Below, in pieces: positions 49,923 through 61,696 of a DNA stretch of 64,000 nt. How positions within the stretch are numbered: position 1 is the first letter of the stretch; every line of letters starts with the position of its first letter. Position numbers and translations under genes: made by a program. Source of the stretch: Nemertoderma westbladi (taxonomy: Eukaryota > Xenacoelomorpha > Nemertodermatida > Nemertodermatidae). The notes beneath the pieces are model-generated. The model had not been told where the DNA came from and searched no databases. It saw nothing but the letters and a program-made list of their open reading frames with translations. The stretch lies in NCBI GenBank assembly GCA_032718475.1, contig JAUCBJ010008109.1:62001-126000 (forward strand). The letters run 5' to 3'.

Positions 49923-51184
49923 ACTCATAATTCTTACCTGGTAGGATAAATTCGGTACATATAACAATTCCTATAGACAAAATAATTAACTTTTTAAAAT
50001 TCATAATTAAAACATTTTTATCATCTCGTAAATTAATTTGAAGCCACGAATGTAAAAGAGTTCTGAAGCGAATTTACTGACGGCATACGAATTTGAGACA
50101 GAGAGACAGTTAGGCTATTATTACAATTATATTTGGTTTGTAAGAAAATAAAAAGACATTGATTTCCCTTTGGATTAGCGCGGAACGTAATTAATAATAT
50201 GGGGGTTGAGTTCGGCAAAGATGAAAGATAAACGATACGGATTGAACCAAAAGGCCTAGCTATATTACCTGTAGCTGTAAAAGGTTAACTAAACGAGATT
50301 CTCGCATCCTCAGGTTGTGATTGGCTACACTAAATGATATATCGAAGTATGAACTGGTCGCTAATTGGGTGATAATGACTTCCAATGTGTTCTGAGATGC
50401 TTTCCTGTGCAGCATCTTTAGGTATTCCAATATTCCTACTGGAGTGCTAAGTTAATAATATATTAATGTAGCGGTTCTAGCTTTAAAGAGGTACAATTTT
50501 ACGGCTTGTGATGTAGATAAAAGAAGTACGTAGCGGAATACGAACAAACTGCTACATGCCAAACCGGCGCCCGTGATAATTGAATGAAACACACAAATCG
50601 GGTGGATCCAGAAAGGCAACCTCAACTATAAGTAAGTGCAGTTAACCAGATCTTGTAGTCTCAACATGACGTATTGACTTCCGCCCCTGGCCATTTATTC
50701 TATTGAATAAATACACCATGTTGTAGAACATTTTGTTTATGTTTAAATATCCACCAACTAGTAAGTGTACATTGCTAACAGGCTGGTATGAATACCTATT
50801 GGTAATATTTAGGTCCGGGTGAACGGGAAAGAGGATTCATTGTGTATCTATTTCTTTAACGTACTATATAAGTGGCAAAAAAAGTAAGAAGAAAGCAAGA
50901 CAAAAAATGTTCCTTTTTGCCACCACATATGTCGTTTTATTTGTTGCAAGTCTTCACACTTTTATCTGAGCCTATTTCAGCATAAATGTCTTCCATCGAA
51001 GCTTCTTCAATAGTGAAATACCCTTATATAAAGCAAAATAACATGCAGTATATAGCCCTATTATGATATTATCATATTCTAGAATATATTAATTAATTAA
51101 CAAACATTTGGTGTTCGAAAATTAGAATTAAAACTTGAACTAAAACATATAAATAGTAAAATATATAATGTTATGCTGTAAAAT
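49923..51184. other. AT-rich DNA without recognisable gene
   Basis: Both strands were examined. Only short open frames (for example 50033-50218, minus) without known domains are present. A TATATAAG at about 50868 is not followed by a coding region. Confidence 0.6.
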
Positions 51185-51243
51185 AAATACTATTACTATT
51201 ATTACTAATTAATACTTATTATTATAATTAAATACTGTACTTG
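51185..51243. repeat. 59-bp direct repeat, left copy
   Basis: The sequence starts AAATACTATTACTATTATTA and ends AAATACTGTACTTG. It is identical to 63235-63293. Its last bases overlap the first bases (TTG) of the first 3-kb unit. Confidence 0.95.
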
Positions 51244-51277
51244 GTGGGAAGAAATATCTTTTAAAAACATTCAGTAA

Positions 51278-51309
51278 GGGCGGCGTCGAGTGAGGTGAAT
51301 TCGCCGCCC
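51278..51309. other. GC-rich hairpin, unit 1
   Basis: GGGCGGCG and CGCCGCCC form a perfect eight-base stem around the 16-base loop TCGAGTGAGGTGAATT. Near-identical copies are at 54257-54288 and 57227-57258. Confidence 0.8.
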
Positions 51310-52684
51310 CTCTAAAGGACGCAGTCTACATACTGGACGCGTAGTTACTGCGAAAACGGTGTTCCCCCCCCATTCGACCTATTTCCAGCCGTACGATTTT
51401 CTCGATTTTTCGAGGGGAGACGCGTAATGCCAAAAAAATAAGATTCTTCAGAGCTTTTAGCGAATCTATCGGTTTGACGGACATTACGGACAATTGTCCG
51501 TCGGCTCCGCTCGAATTCACCATTAGGGTCTATGTAAAAAAAATTAAATCTCGCCTGTACGGACTAGGCGTCGCCCGGAATCTAAAGAGGGTTTAAAAAT
51601 TAGATTTCACATATTTTTGTTTGAAAAATTAAGTCGATCGTTTTCCAGCTAATGTCCGTCAAACTCGAGAAAACGGACAAAATGACTTTGCGGGATCCGC
51701 TATAACTCGGCTAATATTAATCGTACGGAGACGAAAGTAACGAGGGTGGATAGGGAAAGAGTGGTACTACATTCGTATCGAATGGGGGTAAGATATTTAT
51801 AAATATTTCGGGTGGAAAAAGGGGCCTGAACTTTTCCGTTTTTGTCCGTCATTTTTATATGATTAATATTTCCGAAATTTTTAATTCGAAAACGCTAGTA
51901 GGAATCTGCCAATTCTTTTTCGGAAGTCGTAACAGACCACATCGGCTACATTCCTATCGAATGGGGGTACAAAAAATATGTCGGCAAAAGGGTCCAAAAA
52001 GGGCCAGAAACTGATAAAGGATTTATAACTAATAACTTTTTAATTATTGACTCTAGAAGGTTAAGGTACATTTTATACGGTTAATATTGATGCGGGCAAT
52101 CCAAATATTCGATTGGTTTTGCTGCGCAAATGATATAAAAAAAATGAGGGCCAATATTACAATTTTGCGTTTCAAACTCGCTGCGCGGGCACACGTCTAT
52201 CTCGAAAACTACTCAATGTCTGGTAAACGTATTTAAACATTATTATAGAGCGTTAAATTATCTATCTTTCAGCGTTAGTTACAACGCCGTAGCTATTATA
52301 CAACTGGTGCGGCACACGATCGTGTGAAATAAAATATTTATAAAAAGGGGCAAAAAAAATTTTTTTTTTAATAAATCGCTACTCCATTATAATTTAGCGT
52401 ATTGCGCCAAAATTAGATTTAAAATTTAGCAAATTACCTCCGCTATCTTTTTTCTTATCATTTATAATTAAAATTAAGAATTTTAAGGGCCGAAAAATAT
52501 CGCGTAAATTTGGCCCTTTTTTTTCATTTTTTTTGGGGCCAAAAATGACCCCCTCTCAAAAGATAGAAAAAAAAATTACGGCAAAGAATATACCAATTTT
52601 ATTGAATTTGGACCACCAGAACCGAAGTTAGAGCGATTTTAGTGAAAAAATAAAAATATTTTTTTTTTGCAAAAAATTAAGAAT

Positions 52685-52757
52685 GGCCTATATTGGTTTT
52701 CGAACCCGCGAACTTAGGTTTCATTAACGTAATTGATAACCAGTAGACCATGTGACC
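52685..52757 (-). other. tRNA-like sequence, unit 1
   Basis: The minus strand reads GGTCACATGGTCTACTGGTTA (A-box/D-arm type) and ends with a GGGTTCGAAAACC B box. The span is 73 bases, the size of a tRNA. The acceptor ends pair poorly and no clean anticodon arm forms, so it is a degenerate tRNA-derived (SINE-type) sequence. Imperfect 21-base inverted repeats at 52610-52630 and 52800-52820 (AGAACCGAAGTTA core) flank it. Confidence 0.6.
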
Positions 52758-53582
52758 AAGTGATTTTGAAATTTTCGAATGACTATTTTTAAACATCAAT
52801 AACTTCGGTTCTACTGGGCCGTTTGATCTGAAACTTTTTTCATTGGATAGAGGATAGATTGTAATATGTGAAATAGGATACAACTTGGGAAAAGACGCAT
52901 GTGCACTTAGTGCAAAATGCACTTAAATAGTGCACATTTTTTCGATATTTCAAACACTGTTATTTCCAATTCTATTGATCGTAGAATGTTATTACTAGGG
53001 TTAAAATGTAGTTTGGAGTGATTTCTAACTATAATCTTAACATTTGTTTAACTTTTTATGTCTATAAAGTGACTTAAAATGTCCATGAATATGGTCCAAA
53101 ATCGCAAATGTCGCGATTTATAAAATTTGATTTTTGACACTTTTAGCGACTGACACTTGATCATGCACCATCGTAGATCGGTAGAGAATAGACATAAGTG
53201 TGTTAAATAGGAACCACCTTTAGGATCTGCTCAAGTGCACTTGTGCAAATATGGGTGCAAATGTGCAATTTTTTTTAATAAGGTCAAATGGTGTATTATT
53301 GGGTTCTTTTCGTTGTAGATAATTTATTTTCATATTAATATGTTGTATGGACCTTACTGAGCGCATTAAGAGTATGTGTACAAATAACCGGTCCTTATAA
53401 GGGTTCGATTGTATAAATTAATAATAAATAAGGTTGTAATATTCTAAAAACCAGTGTGATCTTAAATGAACTTTAAACAATAAATAGAGATCAGATAACA
53501 AATGGACCAGACAATTTATTAAAAAACTCGAACCTTTTCGGACTTAATATATTGCTTCAATTTTAATCATCAGTGGATATTT

Positions 53583-53630
53583 GGGGGAAGTTAGATAAAC
53601 TGCATTTATGCAGTGAATCTAACTTCCCCC
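53583..53630. other. 48-bp hairpin, unit 1
   Basis: The outer arms GGGGGAAGTTAGAT and ATCTAACTTCCCCC (14 perfect pairs) enclose a second stem, ACTGCAT/ATGCAGT, separated by AA and GA and closed by a TT loop. Confidence 0.93.
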
Positions 53631-54137
53631 TTCATGATATAATATAACAAAGACACACTCTTTGGAGGACCTGTTGTTTACTATGTAGACTTTGTTCAAC
53701 CTAAAAAACTTAAGTCAGATTAACAATATTATCCTGTAAAATTTCTAAGCAAGGACTGGTATGAATAATGCTGATCTTCGAACAATGGTTCTGTAATTAA
53801 ATTTTATTACTTCAAAATTTATACGGATTTACCAGTGAAAGAAACCTAGAATCCATTATCACAATGTAACAGTATCAATAACCATATTTATTCTATGTAG
53901 ATCATAAGAGAGACATCCTTGATTCATATATTATAATTTCCGAGCTGAAATGTTTCAGTGACTATAACTTACAGACTTCGTATTATGTACAAACGACTGA
54001 GTAGTATATATGAATATTAATGGGTTACCAGTATATAGAACGAGTGTAGACTGGGAGCGAAAATATATTACATACAATTTCGAGTAATATAAAATTAACG
54101 AGTCCAGTTCGTCTCCCCTCGTGTCATTCGACGCATA

Positions 54138-54158
54138 CCCCCCCCCCCCCCCCCCCCC
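54138..54158. repeat. Poly-C tract at end of unit 1
   Basis: Twenty-one consecutive Cs. The same site carries six Cs, an A and 17 Cs in unit 3 (60085-60108), and an interrupted C/T tract in unit 2 (57107-57129). Confidence 0.95.
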
Positions 54159-55651
54159 TCCACGCTTTTCCCTTTACATCGTAGTCTTTCTTAAAGTATA
54201 ACTTCATTTTGGGTCCACCTTGGTGGGAAGAAATATCTTTTAAAAACATTCAGTAAGGGCGGCGTTGAGTGAGGTGAATTCGCCGCCCCTCTAAAGGACG
54301 CAGTCTACATACTGGACGCGTAGTTACTGCGAAAACGGTGTTCCCCCCCCATTCGACCTATTTCCAGCCGTACGATTTTCTCGATTTTTCGAGGGGGGAC
54401 GCGTAATGCCAAAAAAATAAGATTCTTCAGAGCTTTTAGCGAATCTATCGTTTTGACGGACATGACGGACAATTGTCTGGTTTTTTTGTCTTTTTTTCAC
54501 TAGGACTCTTAAAAAACCTCTATTTGACGCATCCAGAGACACCGAGAATCGAAAGAGGGGGTCTAAATTAGACGTTTCCACATCTTGGAATACCCCGCCT
54601 CCGGGCTTGTTTTCCGTCTATTGTCCGTCAAAGTTGAAAAAACGGACAAAATGACTTTGCGGGATCCGTAATAACTCGGCTACTATTTATCGTACGGGAA
54701 CGAAAGTAACGCGGTTGCAACGAGGAAGAGTGGTACTACCTTCGTATCGAATGGGGGTAAGATATTTAATAAAATTTCGGGTGGAAAAAAGGGGCCGTAA
54801 ATTTCTACGTTTTTGTCCGTCTTTTTTCGAAATTTTATTTCCGAAATGTTTAATTTGACAACGCGGGTAGGATTCCACTAATTCTTTTTTGAAACTCGTA
54901 GAAGACCATTGGGGCTACGTTCCTATCAAGTGGGGGTACAACAAATATGTCAACAATAGGGGCCAAAGAGGGCAAGAATATGTAAAATAGTTTTTATCGA
55001 ATAATTTTTTATTTTTCACTTTAGTTGGTTAAGGTACATTTTATACAGTCAATATCGATACGGGGAATTCAAATATGCTATCGGTTTTGCTCCGCGGACG
55101 CTATTAAAAAAATGAGGGCCAAAAATAAAATTTCGCCCTTCAAACTTGCTTCGCGGGAAATCGTCTAGCTCGAAAACTACTTAACTTACGGGAGATTTGT
55201 TTACACAGACTTATAGTGCGTTAAATTATCTATCTAACAGCGTTAGTTACAGCGCATTAGCTTTTATACAACTGCTGCGGCAGACGATCGTGTGAAATAA
55301 AATATTTTAAAAAAGGGACGAAAAAATTTTTTTTTTTAATAAATCGCTACTCTATGATAATTTAGCGTATTGCGCCAAAAGTACATTTAAAATTTAGCAA
55401 ATTACCTCAGCTATCTTTTTTCTTAACATTTATAATTAAAATTACGAATTTTAAGGGTCGAAAAATATTACGTAATTTTGGCCCTTTTTTTTCATTTTTT
55501 TTGGGGCCAAAAATGACCCCCTCTCAAAAGGTAGAAAAAAAAATTACGGCAAAGAATATACCAATTTTATTGAATTTGGACCACCAGAACCGAAGTTAGA
55601 GCGATTTTAGTGAAAATATAAAAAAAAAATTTTTTACAAAAAATTAAGAAT

Positions 55652-55725
55652 GGTCAATATTGGATTTCGTACCCGCGAACTTAGGTTTCATTAACGTGAT
55701 TGATAACCACTAGACTATGTGACAA
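55652..55725 (-). other. tRNA-like sequence, unit 2
   Basis: This is the same element as in unit 1, with TAGTCTAGTGGTTATCA (closer to a canonical tRNA-Glu-type D arm) and a B box altered to GGGTACGAAATCC. The 3' side ends ATTGACC. Confidence 0.6.
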
Positions 55726-56548
55726 AGTGAATTTGAAATTTTCGAGTGACTATTTTAAACATCAATAACTTCGGTTCTACTGGGCCGTTTGATCTGAATC
55801 TTTTTTCATTGGATAGAGGATAGATTGTAGTGTGTGAAATAGGATACAACTTGGGAAAAGACGCATGTGCATTTAGTGCAAAATGCACTTAAATAGTGGA
55901 CATTTTTTCGATATTTCAAACACTATTATTTCCAGTTCTATTCATCGTAGAATGTTATTACTTGGGTTAAAATGTAGTTTGGAGTGATTTCTAACTATAA
56001 TCTTAACATTTGTTTATCTTTTTATGTCTATAAAGTGACTTAAAATGTCCATGAATATGGTCCAAAATCGCAAATGTCGCGATTTATTAAATTGGATTTT
56101 TGACACTTTTAGCGACTGACACTTGATCATGCACCATCGTAGATCGGTAGAGAATAAACATAAGTGTGTTAAATCTGAACCACCTTTAGGATCCGCTAAA
56201 GTGCACTTGTGCAAATATGTGTGCAAATGTGCAATTTTTTTTAATATGGTCAAATGGTGTATTATTGGGTTCTTTTCGTTGCAGATAATTTATTTTCATA
56301 TTAATATGTTGTATGGACCTTACTGAGCGCATTAGGAGTATGTGTACAAATAACCGGTCCTGATAAGGGTTCAATTGTATAAATTAATAATAAATAAGGT
56401 TGTAATATTCTAAAAACCAGTGTGATCTTAAATGAACTTTAAACAATAAATAGAGATCAGATAACAAATGGACCACACAATTTATTAAAAAACTCGCACC
56501 TCTTCGGACTTAATATATGGCTTCAATTTTATTCAACAGTAGATATTT

Positions 56549-56596
56549 GGGGGAAGTTAGATGAACTGCATTTATGCAGTGAATCTAACTTCCCCC
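56549..56596. other. 48-bp hairpin, unit 2
   Basis: Both stems are identical to unit 1, with a single change (GA in place of AA) in the internal bulge. Confidence 0.93.
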
Positions 56597-58632
56597 TTCA
56601 TGATATAATATACCAAAGACACACTCTTTGGAGGACCTGTTGTTTACTATGTAGACTTTGTTCAACCTAATCAACTTAAGTCAGATTAACAATATTATAC
56701 TGTAAAATTTCTAAGCAATTATAGTGGTATGAATAATGCTGAACTTCGAACTATGGTTCTTTAATTAAATGTTATTACTTCAAAATCTATATAAGGATTT
56801 ACCAGTGAAAGAAACCTAAAATCCATTATCACAATGTAACAGTATCAATAAATATATCTATTATATGTAGATCGTAACAGAGACAGCCTCAATTCACGTA
56901 TTCACGTTTCCGAGCTGAAATGTTTTGGTGACTATAACTTACAGATTTCATATTATGTACAAACGACTGAGTAGTATATATTAATATTAATGGGTCACCG
57001 GTATATAGAACAAGTGAACACTGTGAGCGAACATATATTACATAAAATTTAAAGTAATATAAAATTAACGAGTCCAGTTCGTCTCCCCTCGTGTCAACCG
57101 ACCCATACCCCCATCCTCCCCCCTCCCTCCACGCTTTTCCCTTTACCTCGTGGTCTTTCGTCAAGTATATCTTTATTGAGGGGCCCACCTTGGTGGGAAG
57201 AAACATTTTTTAAAAACATTCAGTAAGGGCGGCGTTGAGTGAGGTGAATTCGCCGCCCCTCTAAAGGACGCAGTCTACATACTGGACGCGTAGTTACTGC
57301 GAAAACGGTGTTCCCCCCCCATTCGACCTATTTCCAGCCGTACGATTTTCTCGATTCTTCGAGGGGGGACGCGTAATGCCAAAAAAATAAGATTCTTCAG
57401 AGCTTTTAGCGAATCTATCGGTTTGACGGACAGTACGGACGATTGTCCGTTTTCTTCACGCGAATTCACCATTAGGGTCTATGTAAAAAAAATTAAATAT
57501 CGCCCCTACCTGCTAGAGGTCGCCCGGAATCGAAAGAGGGTCTAAAAATTAGATTTCACATATTTTTGTTTTAAAAATTAAGTCGATGGTTTACCGGCTA
57601 ATGTCCGTCAAATTCGAGAAAACGGACAAAATGACTTTGCGGTTTTCACTATAAGTCGGATAATATTAATCGTACGGAGACAAAAGTAACACGTCTGGAT
57701 ATGAGAAGAGTGGTACTACGTTCGTATCGAATGGGGGTAAGATATTTTTTAATATTTCGGGTCGTAAAAGGGGCCGTAACTTTTCCGTTTTTGTCCGTCA
57801 TTTTTATATAATTAATATTTCCAAAATTTTTAATTCGGAAACGCTAGTAGGAATCTGCCAATTCTTTTTCGGAAGGCGTAACAGACCACAGGGGCGACAT
57901 TCCTATCGAATGGGGGTACAAAAAATATGTCGGCAAAAGGGTCCAAAAAGGGCCAGAAAGTGATAAAAGGTTTATAACTAATAACTTTTTTATTTTTGAC
58001 TCTACATGGTTAAGGTACATTTTATACGGTTAATATCGATACGAGGAATTCAAATATTCGATTGGTTTTGCTGCGCAAATGATATAAAAAAAATGAGGGC
58101 CAATATTAAAATTTCGCGTTTCAAACTGGCTGCGCGGGAACACGTCTAGCTCGAAAACTACTCAACGTCTGGGAGACGCATTTAAACATTCTTATAGAGC
58201 GTTAAATTATCTATCTTTCAGCCTTAGTTACAACGCCGTAGCTATTATACTACTGGTGCGGCAGACGATCGTGTGAAATAAAATATTTATAAAAAGGGAC
58301 GAAAAATTTTTTTTTTTTAATAAATCGTTACTCTATTATAATTTAGCGTATTGCGCCAAAAGTACATTTAAAATGTAGAAAATTACCTCCGCTACCTTTT
58401 TTCTTAACATTTATAATTAAAATTATGAATTTTAAGGGCCCAAAAATATCGCGTAATTTTGGCCCTTTTTTTCATTTTTTTTTGGGGCCAAAAATGACCC
58501 CCTCTCAAAAGATAGAAAAAAAAATTACGGCAAAGAATATATCAATTTTATTGAATATAGACCACCAGAACCGAAGTTAGAGCGATTTTAGTGAAAAAAT
58601 AAAAATTTTTTTTTTTGCAAAAAATTAAGAAT

Positions 58633-58705
58633 GGCCAATATTGGATTTCGTACCCACGAACTTAGGTTTCATTAACGTGATTGATAACCACTAGACTATG
58701 TGACC
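58633..58705 (-). other. tRNA-like sequence, unit 3
   Basis: The GGTCACATAGTCTAGTGGTTA region is intact. The B box is GGGTACGAAATCC preceded by CGT. Position and flanking inverted repeats are as in the other units. Confidence 0.6.
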
Positions 58706-59530
58706 AAGTGAATTTGAAATTTTCGAGTGACTATTTTTAAACATCAATAACTTCGGTTCTACTGGGCCGTTTGATCTGAATCTTTTTTCATTGGATAGAG
58801 GATAGATTGTAGTGTGTGAAATAGGATACAACTTGGGAAAAGACGCATGTGCACTTAGTGCAAAATGCACTTAAATAGTGGACATTTTTTCGATATTTCA
58901 AACACTATTATTTCCAGTTCTATTGATCGTAGAATGTTATAACTTGGGTTAAAATGTAGTTTGGAATGATTTCTAACTATAATCTTAACATTTGTTTATC
59001 TTTTTATGTCTATAAAGTGACTTAAACTGTCCATGAATATGGTCCAAAATCGCAAATGTCGCGATTTATTAAATTGGATTTTTGACACTTTTAGCGACTG
59101 ACACTTGATCATGCACCATCGTAGATCGGTAGAGAATAGACATAAGTGTGTTAAATAGGAACCACCTTTAGGATCCGCTAAAGTGCACTTGTGCAAATAT
59201 GGGTGCAAATGTGCAATTTTTTTTAATAAGGTCAGATGGTGTATTATTGGGTTCTTTTCGTTGCAGATAATTTATTTTCATATTAATATGTTGTATGGAC
59301 CTTACTGAGCGCATTAAGAGTATGTGTACAAATAACCGGTCCTTATAAGGGTTCGATTGTATAAATTAATAATAAATAAGGTTGTAATATTCTAAAAACC
59401 AGTGTGATCTTAAATGAACTTTAAACAATAAATAGAGATCAGATAACAAATGGACCAGACAATTTATTAAAAAACTCGAACCTTTTCGGACTTAATATAT
59501 TGCTTCAATTTTAATCATCAGTGGATATTT

Positions 59531-59578
59531 GGGGGAAGTTAGATAAACTGCATTTATGCAGTGAATCTAACTTCCCCC
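59531..59578. other. 48-bp hairpin, unit 3
   Basis: The sequence is identical to the unit 1 hairpin, including both stems and the bulge. Confidence 0.93.
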
Positions 59579-60084
59579 TTCATGATATAATATACCAAAG
59601 ACACACTCTTTGGAGGACCTGTTGTTTACTATGTAGACTTTGTTCAACCTAAAAAACTTAAGTCAGATTAACAATATTATCCTGTAAAATTTCTAAGCAA
59701 TGACTGGTATGAATAATGCTGATCTTCGAACAATGGTTCTGTAATTAAATTTTATTACTTCAAAATTTATACAGATTTACCAGTGAAAGAAACCTAGAAT
59801 CCATTATCACAATGTAACAGTATCAATAACCATATTTATTCTATGTAGATCATAAGAGAGACATCCTTGATTCATATATTATAATTTCCGAGCTGAAATG
59901 TTTTAGTGACTATAACTTACAGACTTCGTATTATGTACAAACGACTGAGTAGTATATATTAATATTAATGGGTTACCGGTATATAGAACGAGTGTAGACT
60001 GGGAGCGAAAATATATTACATACAATTTCGAGTAATATAAAATTAACGAGTCCAGTTCGTCTCCCCTCGTGTCATTCAACGCAA

Positions 60085-60108
60085 CCCCCCACCCCCCCCC
60101 CCCCCCCC
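60085..60108. repeat. Poly-C tract at end of unit 3
   Basis: Six Cs, one A, then 17 Cs at the same position in the unit as the tract at 54138-54158. Confidence 0.95.
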
Positions 60109-60209
60109 TCCACGCTTTTCCCTTTACATCGTAGTCTTTCTTTAAGTATAACTTCATTTTGGGTCCACCTTGGTGGGATAAATATTTCTCCATTTGACGC
60201 AACACCGCC

Positions 60210-60244
60210 GCGGCCGCTATGAGGGAGGTGAATACCGCGGCCGC
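60210..60244. other. GC-rich hairpin, unit 4, different stem
   Basis: GCGGCCGC occurs at 60210-60217 and 60237-60244 and can pair across a loop containing GAGGGAGGTGAATA. It sits where units 1-3 have GGGCGGCG/CGCCGCCC. The loop core GAGGTGAAT is retained and the stem is replaced. Confidence 0.65.
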
Positions 60245-61623
60245 TCCTAAAGCCGCAGGCCATCGCTAACTATATAGGTTAACTTGGGATTCTGGGGGAC
60301 TTTTCGATGAAGGAACTGACCAAATTTTTTTATTTTCTCACCAGGGGAGCGGCTCGGAATTCTAAGATATTAGCAACTCTAACATTATTAAATCTAACCC
60401 TTCGACGGACACGGCGGACAAAAAACCGTCATTTTTTCGACAATTTTAAAATTTTTTTGAAAGGCGCTCTACAGTGGCTCGAAAAAACCCTAGGTTATTG
60501 CTTAGCCGACGCCGGGATACGATAGAAGGGATTAATTAGTGAATTCGTTTTTTTTTTCAAAAAAGATTACCACGCCTTTTTTCCGAAAATGTCCGTCAAA
60601 GTTGAAAAAAACGGACAAAATGACTTTGCGGGATCCGCTATAACTCGGCTAATATTAATCGTACGGGGACGAAAGTAACGCGGTTGGAAAGGGGAAGAGT
60701 GGTACTACCTTCGTATCGAATGGGGGTAAGATATTTATTAAAATTTCGGGTGGAAAAAGGGGCTGTAAATATGTACGTTTTTGTCCGTCTTTTTTGGAAA
60801 ACTTATTTCCGAAATGTTTAATTCGACAACGCGGGTAGGAATCCACTAATTCTTTTATGAAACTCGTAGAAGACCATTGGGGCTACGTTCCTATCGAATG
60901 GGGGTACAAAAAATATGTCGGCAATAGGGGCCAAAAAGGGCCAGAATTTGTAAAGTAGTTTTTATCGAATAATTTTTTATTTTTAACTTTAGTTGGTTAA
61001 GGTACATTCTATACAGTCAATATCCATACGGGGAATTCAAATATGCTATCGGTTTTGCTCCAAGGATGATATTAAAAAAATGATGGCCAAAATTATAATT
61101 TCGCGCTTCAAACTTGCTTCGCGGGAAATCGTCTAGCTCGAAAACTACTTAACTTACGGGAGATTTGTTTACACAGACTTATAGTGCGTTAAATTATCTA
61201 TCTAACAGCGTTAATCACAGCGCCGGAGGTATTATAAAACTGGAGCGGCAGGCGATCGTGTGAAATATAATATTTATAAAAAGGGACGAAACATTTTTTT
61301 TTTTAACAAATCGCTATTCCATTATAATTTAGCGTATTGCGCCAAAAGTACCTGTAAAAAGTATCAAATTAACTCCGCTATCTTTTATCTTAACATATAT
61401 AATTAAAATTACGAATTTTAAGGGTCGAAAAATATCGCGTTATTTTGGCCCTTTTTTTTAATTTTTTTGGGGCCAAAAATAACCCCTTCTCAAAAGATTA
61501 AGAAAAAAATTACGGCAAAGAATATACCAATTTTATTGAATTTGGACCACCAGAACCGAAGTTAGAGCGATTTTAGTGAAAAAATTAAAATAATTTTTTT
61601 TGCAAAAAAATTAAGAATGGTCA

Positions 61624-61696
61624 GGTCAATATTGGATTTCGAACCCGCGAACTTAGGTTTCATTAACGTGATTGATAACCACTAGACTATGTGACC
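61624..61696 (-). other. tRNA-like sequence, unit 4
   Basis: This is the best preserved copy: GGTCACATAGTCTAGTGG at the 5' end, GGGTTCGAAATCC as B box, and GGTCA/TGACC ends that pair over five bases. It is still not a clean cloverleaf. Confidence 0.6.

Larger units (their letters stand above)
51241..54219. repeat. 3-kb tandem repeat, unit 1 (type A)
   Basis: This 2,979-bp unit starts TTGGTGGGAAGAAATATC and ends with a 21-base poly-C tract, TCCACGCTTTTCCC and GGGTCCACC. It contains a GC-rich hairpin (51278-51309), many GTCCGTCA/ACGGAC repeats, a tRNA-like sequence on the minus strand, clusters of GTGCAC/TGCAC near 52903-52942, and a 48-bp hairpin (53583-53630). No open frame is long or convincing. 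A minus-strand frame at 51326-51523 is partly shared with unit 3. Confidence 0.93.
54220..57189. repeat. 3-kb tandem repeat, unit 2 (type B)
   Basis: This 2,970-bp unit has the same order of landmarks as unit 1. It differs at diagnostic sites: AACGCGGGTAGGATTCC near 54860 where units 1 and 3 have AACGCTAGTAGGAATC, TTCAACAGTAG near 56534, and an interrupted C tract (CCCCCATCCTCCCCCC) at its end. Confidence 0.93.
57190..60169. repeat. 3-kb tandem repeat, unit 3 (type A)
   Basis: This 2,980-bp unit is closer to unit 1 than to the adjacent unit 2 over most of its length, for example ACGCTAGTAGGAATCTGCC near 57841, AATCATCAGTGG near 59514 and a long poly-C tract at 60085-60108. All hairpins and the tRNA-like sequence are present. 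Confidence 0.93.

Noticed and set aside
50860-50890. TATATAAG as a promoter
   Set aside because: No coding region or conserved downstream sequence follows.
52685-61696. Functional tRNA genes in the 3-kb units
   Set aside because: Boxes resemble a tRNA, but the acceptor, anticodon and T stems do not form a proper cloverleaf.
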